Of a stretch of 64,000 nt of DNA, positions 53,800 through 62,423 are shown piece by piece; position 1 is the first letter of the stretch, and each line of letters opens with the position of its first letter. Source of the stretch: Luteibacter anthropi. GTDB taxonomy: Bacteria; Pseudomonadota; Gammaproteobacteria; Xanthomonadales; Rhodanobacteraceae. The notes beneath the pieces were generated by a model. The model saw nothing but the letters and a program-made list of their open reading frames with translations, was not told where the DNA came from and ran no database searches. The stretch covers positions 62,001 through 126,000 of the forward strand of contig NZ_JAARLZ010000010.1 of NCBI RefSeq assembly GCF_011759365.1, given 5' to 3'. The translations under genes were made by a program, and so were the position numbers.

Positions 53800-54546
53800 T
53801 TAGCGGGAGCTGATGTATTTCTCGCGGCGGATGTGCTGTACGGCCAGGCCGTGCTCCTTCAGGGCGGCGAAGGAGGCGTCGACCATGTTCGGGTTGCCGC
53901 ACAGGTAGGCAATGTCCTCGTCGGCCCTGGGCTCCAGTTCGGCCAGCATGTCCTGCACGTAGCCCAGGCGGTCGTGCGGGCGCGGGTTCGGGCGGGGGCC
54001 CCGGCTGAAGCAGGGGTGGAAGGTGAACCCCTCGTGCTTGCGGGCGAAGGCATCGAATTCCTCGCCATAGAGCAGTTCGGTCTCGTTGCGGGCGCCGTAG
54101 AGCAGCACCACCCGGCAGCCGCGGGAGGCCAGCAGGGTCTCGATCTGCGGCAGCATGGCCCGGTACGGGGTGACGCCTGTACCCGTGGCAATCAGGATGT
54201 AGCGCTTGTTCTGGTCGCCGTCCATCAGGCAGAACCGGCCATACGGCCCGCTGGCATCGATGGCCTGGCCGTGCTCCAGGCCGCCCAGGAGCTTCGTGGC
54301 GGCGCCGCCCTCGACGTAGCTCACGGCGATCTCGATGCGCTGGACAGGCGAGGAACCGTCGCCGATGGTGCCTACCGAATAGCTGCGCTTGGTCGGCTTG
54401 CCGTCGTCGTAACTGAAATGCACCTGCAGGAACTGCCCCGGCACAAAGGCCAGGGGCTGACCGTCCACGCGCTCGAAGGACAGGTGCCGCACCGTCGGGG
54501 CAAGCATGAAACTATCGGCGAGGCGCAGCTGGAATTGTTCGGCCAT
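53800..54546 (-). CDS. Ferredoxin/flavodoxin--NADP reductase
   Basis: 248 residues from MAEQFQLRLADSFMLAPTVR at 54546. FAD domain with KRSYSVGTIGDGSS; NADP domain with IATGTGVTPYRAMLPQIETL, RNETELLYGEEFDAF and YLCGNPNMVDASFAALKEHG; C-terminal KYISSR. It passes electrons between NADPH and ferredoxin or flavodoxin. The size matches bacterial Fpr. Divergent from the ABC exporter by 82 bases. Confidence 0.93.
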   Translation of the reverse strand: MAEQFQLRLADSFMLAPTVRHLSFERVDGQPLAFVPGQFLQVHFSYDDGKPTKRSYSVGTIGDGSSPVQRIEIAVSYVEGGAATKLLGGLEHGQAIDASGPYGRFCLMDGDQNKRYILIATGTGVTPYRAMLPQIETLLASRGCRVVLLYGARNETELLYGEEFDAFARKHEGFTFHPCFSRGPRPNPRPHDRLGYVQDMLAELEPRADEDIAYLCGNPNMVDASFAALKEHGLAVQHIRREKYISSR

Positions 54547-54628
54547 GGAAAGTCTCTGTTGACGACCGGGAACAGGGGAGCCCGGCAAAGCCCGGTATAA
54601 TAGGCGGCTTGGCATCCCGGCGCAGCCC

Positions 54629-55561
54629 ATGACCACTCCCGCACTCCACGTCAAAGACCTCCGCAAGACCTACGGCAACGGGGTCGAGGCCCTCAAGGGC
54701 ATCTCGCTCACCGTCCAGCCGGGCGACTTCTTCGCCCTGCTGGGACCCAACGGCGCCGGCAAGTCCACCCTGATCGGCATCCTGTCCTCCCTGGTGAACG
54801 CCACCTCCGGCGACGCCGAGATATTCGGCGTGTCGATCCACAAGCGCCGCAGCGATGCGATGCGCCTGATCGGCCTGGTGCCCCAGGAGATCAACTTCAA
54901 TCAGTTCGAAAAGCCCTTCGACATCTGCGTGAACCAGGCCGGCTTCTACGGCATCGGCCGCGCGGAGGCCTCGGCACGCGCCGAGAAGTACCTGAAGGAG
55001 CTGCGCCTGTGGGACAAGGCGCACGAACAGGCCCGCACGCTCTCGGGCGGCATGAAGCGCCGCCTCATGATCGCCCGCGCGATGATGAACGAGCCGAAGC
55101 TGCTGATCCTCGACGAGCCCACGGCTGGCGTGGACATCGAGATCCGCCGTTCCATGTGGCAGTTCGTCAGCGGCATCAATGCCGCAGGCACCACGGTGAT
55201 CCTCACCACGCATTACCTCGAGGAAGCCGAGCAGCTCTGCCGCAACATTGCCATCATCGACCAGGGTCGCATCGTGCAGAACACCACGATGAAGAGCCTG
55301 CTCTCCACGCTCGACGTCGAGACTTTCGTGCTCGACGTGAACGCCGTTCCGGGCACCCTGCCCACGCTGCCCGGCGTGACCCTGCGCACGCTGGACGACC
55401 ACACCCTTGAAGCCGAAATGTCCCGCGCGCACGATCTCAACTCCCTGTTCGCCGCACTGTCCTCGCACGGCATCACCGTGACCTCGATGCGCAACAAGGC
55501 CAACCGTCTTGAGGAGCTGTTCGTGAGACTGGTTGAACACGGCCGGGAGAACGCGGCATGA
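54629..55561 (+). CDS. ABC transporter ATP-binding protein (YadG-like)
   Basis: 310 residues. Walker A GPNGAGKSTLIGILSSLV, signature LSGGMKRRLMIARAM, Walker B LLILDEPTAGVDIEIRRSMW, H-loop TTHYLEEAEQL. Length and partner fit the E. coli YadG-YadH pair, an ABC-2 type exporter of unknown substrate. Its stop overlaps the permease start (ATGA). Confidence 0.94.
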   Translation: MTTPALHVKDLRKTYGNGVEALKGISLTVQPGDFFALLGPNGAGKSTLIGILSSLVNATSGDAEIFGVSIHKRRSDAMRLIGLVPQEINFNQFEKPFDICVNQAGFYGIGRAEASARAEKYLKELRLWDKAHEQARTLSGGMKRRLMIARAMMNEPKLLILDEPTAGVDIEIRRSMWQFVSGINAAGTTVILTTHYLEEAEQLCRNIAIIDQGRIVQNTTMKSLLSTLDVETFVLDVNAVPGTLPTLPGVTLRTLDDHTLEAEMSRAHDLNSLFAALSSHGITVTSMRNKANRLEELFVRLVEHGRENAA

Positions 55562-56328
55562 GCGGCAACCACCTGATCGCCCTGGGCACCATCGTCCGCC
55601 GCGAAATCGTGCGCATCATGCGCATCTGGACGCAGACGCTGATTCCGCCCGCCATCACGATGACGCTGTACTTCGTCATCTTCGGCAAGCTCATCGGCAG
55701 CCGCATCGGGCAGATGCATGGCTTCACTTACATGCAATACATCGTGCCGGGCCTGGTCATGATGAGCATCATCACGAACAGCTACGGCAACATCTCCTCG
55801 TCGTTCTTCGGGGCCAAGTTCGGTCGTTTCGTCGAGGAAATGCTGGTCTCACCCATGCCCAACTGGGTGATGCTGCTGGGCTATGTCACCGGTGCCGTGG
55901 TGCGCGGCATGATCGTCGGCGCGCTGGTGCTGGTGATCGCCCTGTTCTTCACCGACCTGCACGTGGCGCATCCGCTCACCACGTTCTTCTCGGTGCTGCT
56001 CGGTGCCACCGTGTTTTCTCTGGCCGGCTTCGTCAACGCGGTGTTCGCCAAGAAGTTCGACGACATCGCCCTGGTGCCCACCTTCGTGCTCACCCCGCTC
56101 ACCTACCTGGGCGGCGTGTTCTACTCGGTGGACCTGCTGAGCGAGCCGTGGCACAGCATCTCGCTGGTGAACCCCATCCTCTACATGGTTAACGCCTTCC
56201 GCTTCGGCGTGCTGGGCGTCAGCGACGTGCCCATCGTCACGGCCTTCGTGGTGATGCTGGTGTTCGTCGTCGGCCTGTCGGCCGTGGCGCTGCACCTGCT
56301 GAAGCGCGGCGTTGGCATGCGGTCGTAA
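55558..56328 (+). CDS. ABC-2 type permease (YadH-like)
   Basis: 256 residues with six membrane segments, exactly the length of YadH. Sequence includes RIMRIWTQTLIPPAITMTLY, MQYIVPGLVMMSIITNSYGN and VPTFVLTPLTYLGGVFYSVD, the ABC-2 signature region. Starts within the end of the ATPase gene, so the two are translated together. Confidence 0.95.
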   Translation: MSGNHLIALGTIVRREIVRIMRIWTQTLIPPAITMTLYFVIFGKLIGSRIGQMHGFTYMQYIVPGLVMMSIITNSYGNISSSFFGAKFGRFVEEMLVSPMPNWVMLLGYVTGAVVRGMIVGALVLVIALFFTDLHVAHPLTTFFSVLLGATVFSLAGFVNAVFAKKFDDIALVPTFVLTPLTYLGGVFYSVDLLSEPWHSISLVNPILYMVNAFRFGVLGVSDVPIVTAFVVMLVFVVGLSAVALHLLKRGVGMRS

Positions 56329-56337
56329 AGCATATCC

Positions 56338-57057
56338 ATGCGGGTCAACAAGTACATCAGCGAATCCGGGCTGTGCTCCCGCCGTGAGGCGGACGAACTG
56401 CTCGTGGCCGGCCGCGTCACGATCAACGACGAAGTCGTGGGCATGGGTGCCAAGGCGCTCGACGGCGACGTGGTGAAGGTGGACGGCGACGTCGTCGTCG
56501 CACGCACCATGGCACCAGAGTCCGCAAAGAGCCGCGGCGTCTACATCGCGCTGAACAAACCGGCAGGCATCACCTGCACCACCGACACCACGGTCGACGG
56601 CAACATCGTCGACTTCGTGGACCATGCGCAGCGCATCTTCCCCATCGGCCGCCTCGACAAGGACTCCGAAGGCCTGATCCTGCTGACCAGCAACGGCGAC
56701 ATCGTCAACGAGATCCTGCGTGCGGAAAATCACCACGAGAAGGAATACCTCGTGGCGGTGAACAAGGCGGTTACCGATGAGTTCCTGACGGGCATGGCGC
56801 GTGGCGTGCGCATCCACGGCCAGATGACCAGGCCCTGCAAGGTGCGCAAGATCGCGAAGTTCGGCTTCGCCATCACCCTCACCCAGGGGCTCAACCGGCA
56901 GATCCGTCTGATGGCGGCGGCCTTCGGCTACCGCGTCACGCAATTGCGGCGTGTGCGCATCATCAACGTCAAGCTGGGCCACCTCAAGCCGGGGCAATGG
57001 CGCAATCTCACGGAAGCCGAGTTGAAGGGGCTGCTACCCGAGCGTACGCGCTGGTGA
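56338..57057 (+). CDS. rluF: 23S rRNA pseudouridine synthase (RluF-like)
   Basis: 239 residues. S4 RNA-binding domain (MRVNKYISESGLCSRREADE) followed by the RsuA-type catalytic domain with GRLDKDSEGLILLTSNGDIV, where the Asp is the nucleophile, and LTQGLNRQIRLMAAAFGYRV. Closest to RluF, which modifies U2604 of 23S rRNA, but shorter (no long C-terminal tail). Nine bases after the permease gene on the same strand. Confidence 0.88.
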   Translation: MRVNKYISESGLCSRREADELLVAGRVTINDEVVGMGAKALDGDVVKVDGDVVVARTMAPESAKSRGVYIALNKPAGITCTTDTTVDGNIVDFVDHAQRIFPIGRLDKDSEGLILLTSNGDIVNEILRAENHHEKEYLVAVNKAVTDEFLTGMARGVRIHGQMTRPCKVRKIAKFGFAITLTQGLNRQIRLMAAAFGYRVTQLRRVRIINVKLGHLKPGQWRNLTEAELKGLLPERTRW

Positions 57058-57203
57058 CTCAACGCGAATCGTAGGTTTCGGCTTACGGTCGCGCCAGATC
57101 ACTGACCAACCTACTTACTTCGCGCGCTTACAGCCTGTCAGAGCCTGGTCTGCGACACTGGTGACGCTCTCCCCAGAGCTGTCCCCACAGGAGTTCCACC
57201 GAC

Positions 57204-58349
57204 ATGAAGTCGCTACACTGGCTGGCACTTGCCGCCTGCCTTTCCCCTGTTGCCGCCACCGCAACCACTGTCTCGCACCCTCTCACCGCGGACGTCTATC
57301 GCGAGCTGCTTCGCTTCCGAACACAACCAGAAACAGCACATGCCGTGCCATTCGGCGATGCTGTCCTTGGTACCCCCGGAGCGTTGAAGCAGCTGTTGCA
57401 GGATCCATCGTCGCCCTATAGCGAACGAGTGGACCGCCCTGCTTTCACCAATGAATTGTGGTGGGAAGACTTTACCTATCGAATGGATCCGGCGTCCGGG
57501 TTCAGCAGTGTCCTCGACACGCTGCAATGGCAGTTTGGCCTTACCAAAGCGCGCCCTGGCATGGAGGTCGAACTAACGAAAACTGCCGCCAGCGACTTCC
57601 TTGGAAGGGAGGCCGCAGCCAATGCTATCAAGGCCGGTGTTCATCCGCGTATTTTCATGAAAGCCTGGGACATGAACTCATCGCATATCACAATCGCCGC
57701 CCAGGATGCGCTGGCATTGCAATTGCTATACGAACAGATGCGCAACACACCGCGCGAAAAATGGGGCGCCCATGCGATCCGGCCCGATGTATTTCGCCGA
57801 TACATGAAAGCCCGCAGTCCGGATGTGATCAGCGAAGCGGATACGCGCTATCTGGCTGCGCTAGTTACCTCTGCACTGCGAAGCAACGGCATGAGCCAGG
57901 GAGTCAATGGCGTTCAGCAGCTACCCGCCGCCTTTCGCATCGCGCGGGTAGCCGCCGCCTACAAGGATGCCCGTGGGTACTACAACGGACGTGCCTACTG
58001 CGTAGGCGACGCACCCCGGAGCGATCTGCCGAAAGGACCTGAGGCGCTGGACGACCATGCTCCGCTTTGCTTCATCGCCGCCACCGACCGCGCCGTGCTT
58101 GCATGGTACAGGGAGGAGGCACGCCTGGAACTCTCCGGTGTGCGAATACACGAGAACCAGCACACTACATGGGACAAGATACTTTATCTTTTCGGCGTCA
58201 TTCTCCCCGCCCTGGATATCGCTGCCTTCATGGAGCTCACCGAGGCATCGGTCGCCCATGAACTGGCGGAATCGGCAGCCATCGACGCCGAAGAAGCCAA
58301 TGCAGCCGCTATCCGTACCGAACGACTCATCTGCGGAGTCGACGCATGA
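57204..58349 (+). CDS. Exported partner protein A1 of the deaminase-like module (pair 1)
   Basis: 381 residues with a signal peptide (LHWLALAACLSPVAATATT). No known family recognised. Shared with A2 and A3: DPSSPYSERVDRPAFTNEL near residue 75, FGLTKAR, a core LPAAFRIARVAAAYKDARGY, then CFIAATDRAVLAWY and a C-terminal LICGV. Conserved cysteines (AYCVG, LCF, LIC) suggest disulfides. Probably mostly helical. The stop overlaps the ATG of the deaminase-like gene by four bases, so both are made together. CAGGAG precedes the start; the 146-base region before holds the promoter. Confidence 0.8.
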   Translation: MKSLHWLALAACLSPVAATATTVSHPLTADVYRELLRFRTQPETAHAVPFGDAVLGTPGALKQLLQDPSSPYSERVDRPAFTNELWWEDFTYRMDPASGFSSVLDTLQWQFGLTKARPGMEVELTKTAASDFLGREAAANAIKAGVHPRIFMKAWDMNSSHITIAAQDALALQLLYEQMRNTPREKWGAHAIRPDVFRRYMKARSPDVISEADTRYLAALVTSALRSNGMSQGVNGVQQLPAAFRIARVAAAYKDARGYYNGRAYCVGDAPRSDLPKGPEALDDHAPLCFIAATDRAVLAWYREEARLELSGVRIHENQHTTWDKILYLFGVILPALDIAAFMELTEASVAHELAESAAIDAEEANAAAIRTERLICGVDA

Positions 58350-59344
58350 AGAGCACACTTTTAGTTTCGATGCTTCTTGCGTCTATCTTCCTGTGTTTTT
58401 CCTCGACAAGTCGTGCGCAGGTCATCGACATCCAGCCTGGCTCCGGGAACATAGCAGGCATCCTTGCAGAAGATGCCGCGATCTATGCCTCCGCCATGCG
58501 CCAGGGCATCCTCGCCCTTGATCCTGTCGTTACCCAGAAAGACGGCAAGTCCGTTCTCGGACGCAACAACCGCAACTTCCTGAATAAAATTCAGGCCAAT
58601 GCCCAGAAGGCCACTCTTTCGCGTATCACCTACGAAGATCCTGCCGGAAAGACCATCAGCGTTCACGCACGAAGTGGCAAACCCATTACGCGGATCATCA
58701 GCGGTATCGCTGCTGCACCGGTATCAGCCGATGGCAGTGGCTCTACAGGAGCGACCAGCGACGGTGCCACCACGGACGGCGCCTACGCCAGCGAGGCTGA
58801 TGACATCGCCTTGGATGCCACCGAATCTGCCTGGTATCCCCCAGACACAGATTCAGACGTAAGGGCGCTCATACTCTCGTCGGACGACAGCATCGTGGAG
58901 GCATCGGCCGAAACGGCTGGCCCGAATATTGGCAAGGTGATCCACGGTTCCGACGCTGAGCTTAAATCGCTTCGCAAACTGGAGCAGTTGATCAACGAAG
59001 GTCGTGTCGCCAGAGGTGGTCAGCTGACAGGCTATGTGAGCAAGACGGTCTGTCATTCCTGCAGACGCGCATTCAGCGAGTTTTCGAACGAGTACAACGT
59101 CAACGGAAAAATGTACTACCTGAACGAAACACCGGACGTTTCGGACGATGCGCTTAAGTCAAGCCGACAGTCATCGGATGCACTTCTCGTCGAGCGAAAA
59201 ACCATCAACAAGACCTACTTCTCGTTCTCCGGTGATATCGAAGGGAATGCTGCCTTGCCATGGGGAAGGCAACCTTTTAATGCGTCGGCTCTAACCAATA
59301 TGGAACGCGGAGAAACCATCATTGATTCGGCATGTCCTGAATAG
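58346..59344 (+). CDS. Exported deaminase-like protein B1 (pair 1)
   Basis: 332 residues with signal peptide (LLVSMLLASIFLCFSSTSRA). N-terminal half: helical with RITYEDPAGKTISVHARSG. A linker of Ser/Gly/Asp (about 130-190) leads to the deaminase-type core: Asp203-Ala-Glu205 in SDAELKSLRKLEQLINEGRV, then Cys236-x-x-Cys239 in TVCHSCRRAFSEFSNEYNVN. Toxin deaminases have a metal-binding [HCD]-x-E motif and a CxxC; here Asp takes the first place. B1, B2 and B3 all keep 31 residues from the Glu to the first Cys. Translationally coupled to A1. Confidence 0.75.
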   Translation: MKSTLLVSMLLASIFLCFSSTSRAQVIDIQPGSGNIAGILAEDAAIYASAMRQGILALDPVVTQKDGKSVLGRNNRNFLNKIQANAQKATLSRITYEDPAGKTISVHARSGKPITRIISGIAAAPVSADGSGSTGATSDGATTDGAYASEADDIALDATESAWYPPDTDSDVRALILSSDDSIVEASAETAGPNIGKVIHGSDAELKSLRKLEQLINEGRVARGGQLTGYVSKTVCHSCRRAFSEFSNEYNVNGKMYYLNETPDVSDDALKSSRQSSDALLVERKTINKTYFSFSGDIEGNAALPWGRQPFNASALTNMERGETIIDSACPE

Positions 59345-59369
59345 CATATAGCCAAGGAGCACTTACGCC

Positions 59370-60446
59370 ATGAAGGCATATCTCCATACATTGATAGCAA
59401 CAGGCCTCCTGGTGGCTGTCAATTCCTCCATGGCGACATCCATCCTGCGCCTGTACGATGAGGAACGCGTCGCCACCATCCATACCGTCGATACGCTTAC
59501 CGGGACCAGGCCTTGGCTTATTGGCCAGATGCTCGCAGAGCCGTCGTCCCCCTACAGCGATCTGGTGGAACGACCTCCCTTTACGAATGAGATCATCTGG
59601 CAGGAGGTCGTCGATACGCTTTCACCCGGAATGGACGAGGCGGCAGTACTGGATGGCCTACAGAAAGAACTAGGCATCACACGGGCCAGGCCCTGGATCG
59701 ACGTCATGCCGGCGCGGGGATTCCGGGATGCTTTTGTATCCGCCAATGCGACCAAGGCTGCGATTGATGCCGATATCTTCTGGCACGTTCTCGATATGTT
59801 CGGATACGCAAATGCGGAACGGTTCAGTAGTCATGCCGTCGGACTGCAGGTACTACGCGAACAGATGGCCACCGTACCTGCCGACCGGCAGGATGAACTA
59901 GGCATCTATGGCGATGTGCAGTCCCGGATCATGCGAGCCCACCACCCGGACCAACTCATCGCGCACGACCTGCGCTATCTCGACGCCCTGGTGAAGCACC
60001 GGCTCAGACATCAGGAGGAAGATTCCGGATTACCCATCGCATGGCGGATCGCCAGGACCGCCGCCGCTTTTCGTGATGCACGCGGTTATATCGGAGGGCC
60101 GCCCTGCCGGCCTGATGCCACGCCTCACCCGCGATACGCAGGTACCGGAAAGGAGGGAGATGAACGAACCCCGTGTTTCGTTGCATCGACCGACCGCGCG
60201 GTGCATCAATGGTATACCAAAGAGATGCGCCGCCCCTTACCCAGGCCCGACGCCCCGCATAGCGGCATGGCTCGCATAGGCGCCCTTCTCGGCGCACTGC
60301 TACCACTTCTGGACATCTTCGCGATGGCAGAAGTCGTTGAAGCTGTCAGCGCCGAGGACGTCGTAACGGAAGCCGCCATTGCCCGCTCGGATACGGATCT
60401 GGCCATCGAGCGTGACTTGACCCTCTCCTGTCGCATACCGGAGTAA
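59370..60446 (+). CDS. Exported partner protein A2 of the deaminase-like module (pair 2)
   Basis: 358 residues with signal peptide (LIATGLLVAVNSSMA, cleaved near SMA|TS). Paralogue of A1: EPSSPYSDLVERPPFTNEII, LGITRARPWIDV, LPIAWRIARTAAAFRDARGY, CFVASTDRAVHQWY and a final LSCRIPE. Three cysteines in the same places as A1. AAGGAG precedes the start and the gene begins 25 bases after B1, so pairs 1 and 2 may share a transcript. Three bases separate its stop from B2. Confidence 0.8.
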   Translation: MKAYLHTLIATGLLVAVNSSMATSILRLYDEERVATIHTVDTLTGTRPWLIGQMLAEPSSPYSDLVERPPFTNEIIWQEVVDTLSPGMDEAAVLDGLQKELGITRARPWIDVMPARGFRDAFVSANATKAAIDADIFWHVLDMFGYANAERFSSHAVGLQVLREQMATVPADRQDELGIYGDVQSRIMRAHHPDQLIAHDLRYLDALVKHRLRHQEEDSGLPIAWRIARTAAAFRDARGYIGGPPCRPDATPHPRYAGTGKEGDERTPCFVASTDRAVHQWYTKEMRRPLPRPDAPHSGMARIGALLGALLPLLDIFAMAEVVEAVSAEDVVTEAAIARSDTDLAIERDLTLSCRIPE

Positions 60447-60449
60447 TCC

Positions 60450-61526
60450 ATGCATTACCATCAGGCCTTTATCTTCGTTGCCGCAAGCGTGGCCTGCGGA
60501 ACGGCCCATGCCGGCAAGGTGTCCACCACCTACGTCAACATCAATGAAGGAAGCACGACGGCGTTGCTCGAGGCCAGCAGCCAGTACCATATCGATGCTG
60601 CAAGACGACTCGTTGACGAACGCTACCCTGAAGCCTATTCCACGCGACGCTGGGAAACGATAGAAGAACATCTTCGTACTACCCCGATCGCGCGACTGGA
60701 CTACGAATACACCATCAACGGCCACGTAAACATCCGCACGTATCACGCCATGTCGGGAGAACCGCTGGGACTGGTAGTGCAGCAGGCACTGGAAGGCCCC
60801 ACCCCGCCGGAGACGCCCACCGCACCGAAATCTTTCGATACATACGATGCCATACCCCAACTGCCGCCGGATGGCGAGAGGGATCAGCTATCCACCTCGG
60901 CAGATGAGCAGCGCGTTTCCACGGAAATGTCCGATGACGCGTTCTATGGTGATCTTGGCGATTCGGAAACACGCGCTCCCTTCCGTCCCAGTGGAGCCTC
61001 CGTGATGCCGACCTACCACGACGAAGCCGGCTATCATGGTCTCGACGCTGAGTACAAAAGTCTGCGCGCACTGGAGCAGGACATCTTTACCGGCAAGGTA
61101 CCGCGTGGAGGCATCGTCCGGGGCATGCTCAGCGGCACCTCATGCGCCACCTGTCGCTATTCCGTAGAACGCTTCGCCAAAACCTACCAACTTGATGTTC
61201 GCTTCAGCGAGATGTCCCCGAGTGTTCCATCGCGAACGCGCAATGAACTCGTACGGTCGGGCCGTGCGCGAATGAAAGGCCTGAAACTCATCGATTCCGC
61301 CACGGGTCGCCCGATGATCGCCTTCGATGCACTGGCAGATGCAAGACACGCTCAGGTACAGGAACGCTTTTCGCTTTCATCGCAACAAGGCCGATCCGGC
61401 GGGCAGATGGGATCGGATCGCTCATTCCTGCTATCACTCCCGGATAAACCGCGCATTTCTGAGCAGGAAAGAAAGCCGAACCAGAACACAGTGACGACGA
61501 ATGGAACCCGAACTGATGGTTGCTGA
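60450..61526 (+). CDS. Exported deaminase-like protein B2 (pair 2)
   Basis: 358 residues with signal peptide (FIFVAASVACGTAHA). Conserved N-terminal half (ARLDYEYTINGHVNIRTYHA, then MSGEPLG), a Pro/Thr linker (GPTPPETPTAPK), then the core: Asp199-Ala-Glu201 in GLDAEYKSLRALEQDI, Cys232 and Cys235 in SCATCRYSVERFAKTYQLDV. Spacing Glu201 to Cys232 is 31 residues, as in B1 and B3. A longer C-terminal tail (about 100 residues after the core) differs from the others. The ribosome site overlaps the stop of A2. Confidence 0.78.
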   Translation: MHYHQAFIFVAASVACGTAHAGKVSTTYVNINEGSTTALLEASSQYHIDAARRLVDERYPEAYSTRRWETIEEHLRTTPIARLDYEYTINGHVNIRTYHAMSGEPLGLVVQQALEGPTPPETPTAPKSFDTYDAIPQLPPDGERDQLSTSADEQRVSTEMSDDAFYGDLGDSETRAPFRPSGASVMPTYHDEAGYHGLDAEYKSLRALEQDIFTGKVPRGGIVRGMLSGTSCATCRYSVERFAKTYQLDVRFSEMSPSVPSRTRNELVRSGRARMKGLKLIDSATGRPMIAFDALADARHAQVQERFSLSSQQGRSGGQMGSDRSFLLSLPDKPRISEQERKPNQNTVTTNGTRTDGC

Positions 61527-61575
61527 AGGGAAGAAACCACCGGACCACCTTCGTTCGGGTCTCTCATCCGGACAT

Positions 61576-61606
61576 CCAGGCCATGGACACTCACGCCATG
61601 GCCTGG
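61576..61606. terminator. Perfect inverted repeat between the converging module copies
   Basis: CCAGGCCATGG (61576-61586) and CCATGGCCTGG (61596-61606) form a perfect 11-base stem with a 9-base loop, 50 bases after B2 and just before the end of B3 on the other strand. No T run, so a termination or mRNA-end role is only inferred. Confidence 0.5.
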
Positions 61607-61613
61607 CGATGGC

Positions 61614-62423
61614 CTAGGGAACGATCACACCACAGGCGCCACCCGAACCACCGGGTGGACGCCTGTCATGGAGATCGTTGCGCCTCACGACGTCGTACTT
61701 CATCGTATCAAAATAAGCCCAGCGGCGACGCATGAACTGCGACGACGCTCGTCCACCCTTTCCTTTAAGGTAATTGACGGATACGTCGACGCCATACTGA
61801 TTAGAGAAGTCCTTCACCACCTGCTCGCAGGAATCGCACATGGGCATCGTTATGAAGCCCACCAACTTGCCCATCGGAGCGACGCGACCGGCGTCGATCT
61901 CTCTGGACAGGGTACGAATCGCTTTCAGCTCCGCATCGTTCATGTGGGGATTACGTCCACCGTCGCCAGCCTCGCCTACGGATGATGGGGTGAATGGACT
62001 GGACTCGCCGTGCCTGGCCAAAGCATGCACCTCGATACCGCTCTGCGGAAGAAACTCTGCATAGGGCCGGGCATCACGCCAGTCACGCAGGCCGAGATGG
62101 GGTTCGTCAAGACCTGACGAGGCATAGTAGATCCTCGTTCGTTCGCGACCGTCCTCCACATAGGTGTACTCGAAGGACGCATAGGCATTCGACACCATGC
62201 GCCGGGCGAACTCGTTGAACGTTGCGTAAGGCACGCGAGCCCCACGTAAGGTGTCCATGTACCAGGTTGCTGCCGCGGTCGCATGATAGGCAAAGCTTGC
62301 CTCTACATGAGGAAGAACGACGCGGTTTTCGTCCCGGTCATATTCCTTTTTTCGTATTTCATTGGCGCCACATGCCATGGATATGCATAGCGCGATCATT
62401 GTCACAAGGCTTTTCGTCATCAT
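61614..62423 (-). CDS. Exported deaminase-like protein B3 (pair 3)
   Basis: 269 residues from the ATG at 62423 (AAGGA upstream; an ATG at 62420 is the next). Signal peptide TKSLVTMIALCISMACGA. Shared N-terminal half (FEYTYVEDGRERTRIYYASS) and the core Asp163-Ala-Glu165 in MNDAELKAIRTLSREIDAGR, Cys196 and Cys199 in MCDSCEQVVKDFSNQYGVDV; again 31 residues from Glu to Cys. The shortest of the three. Its start overlaps the A3 stop by four bases (ATGA). Confidence 0.78.
   Translation of the reverse strand: MMTKSLVTMIALCISMACGANEIRKKEYDRDENRVVLPHVEASFAYHATAAATWYMDTLRGARVPYATFNEFARRMVSNAYASFEYTYVEDGRERTRIYYASSGLDEPHLGLRDWRDARPYAEFLPQSGIEVHALARHGESSPFTPSSVGEAGDGGRNPHMNDAELKAIRTLSREIDAGRVAPMGKLVGFITMPMCDSCEQVVKDFSNQYGVDVSVNYLKGKGGRASSQFMRRRWAYFDTMKYDVVRRNDLHDRRPPGGSGGACGVIVP

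Noticed and set aside
53369-53902. Open frame across the triple repeat
   Set aside because: Its repeated RSAPRARPG-type peptides come from the palindromes; no functional sequence.
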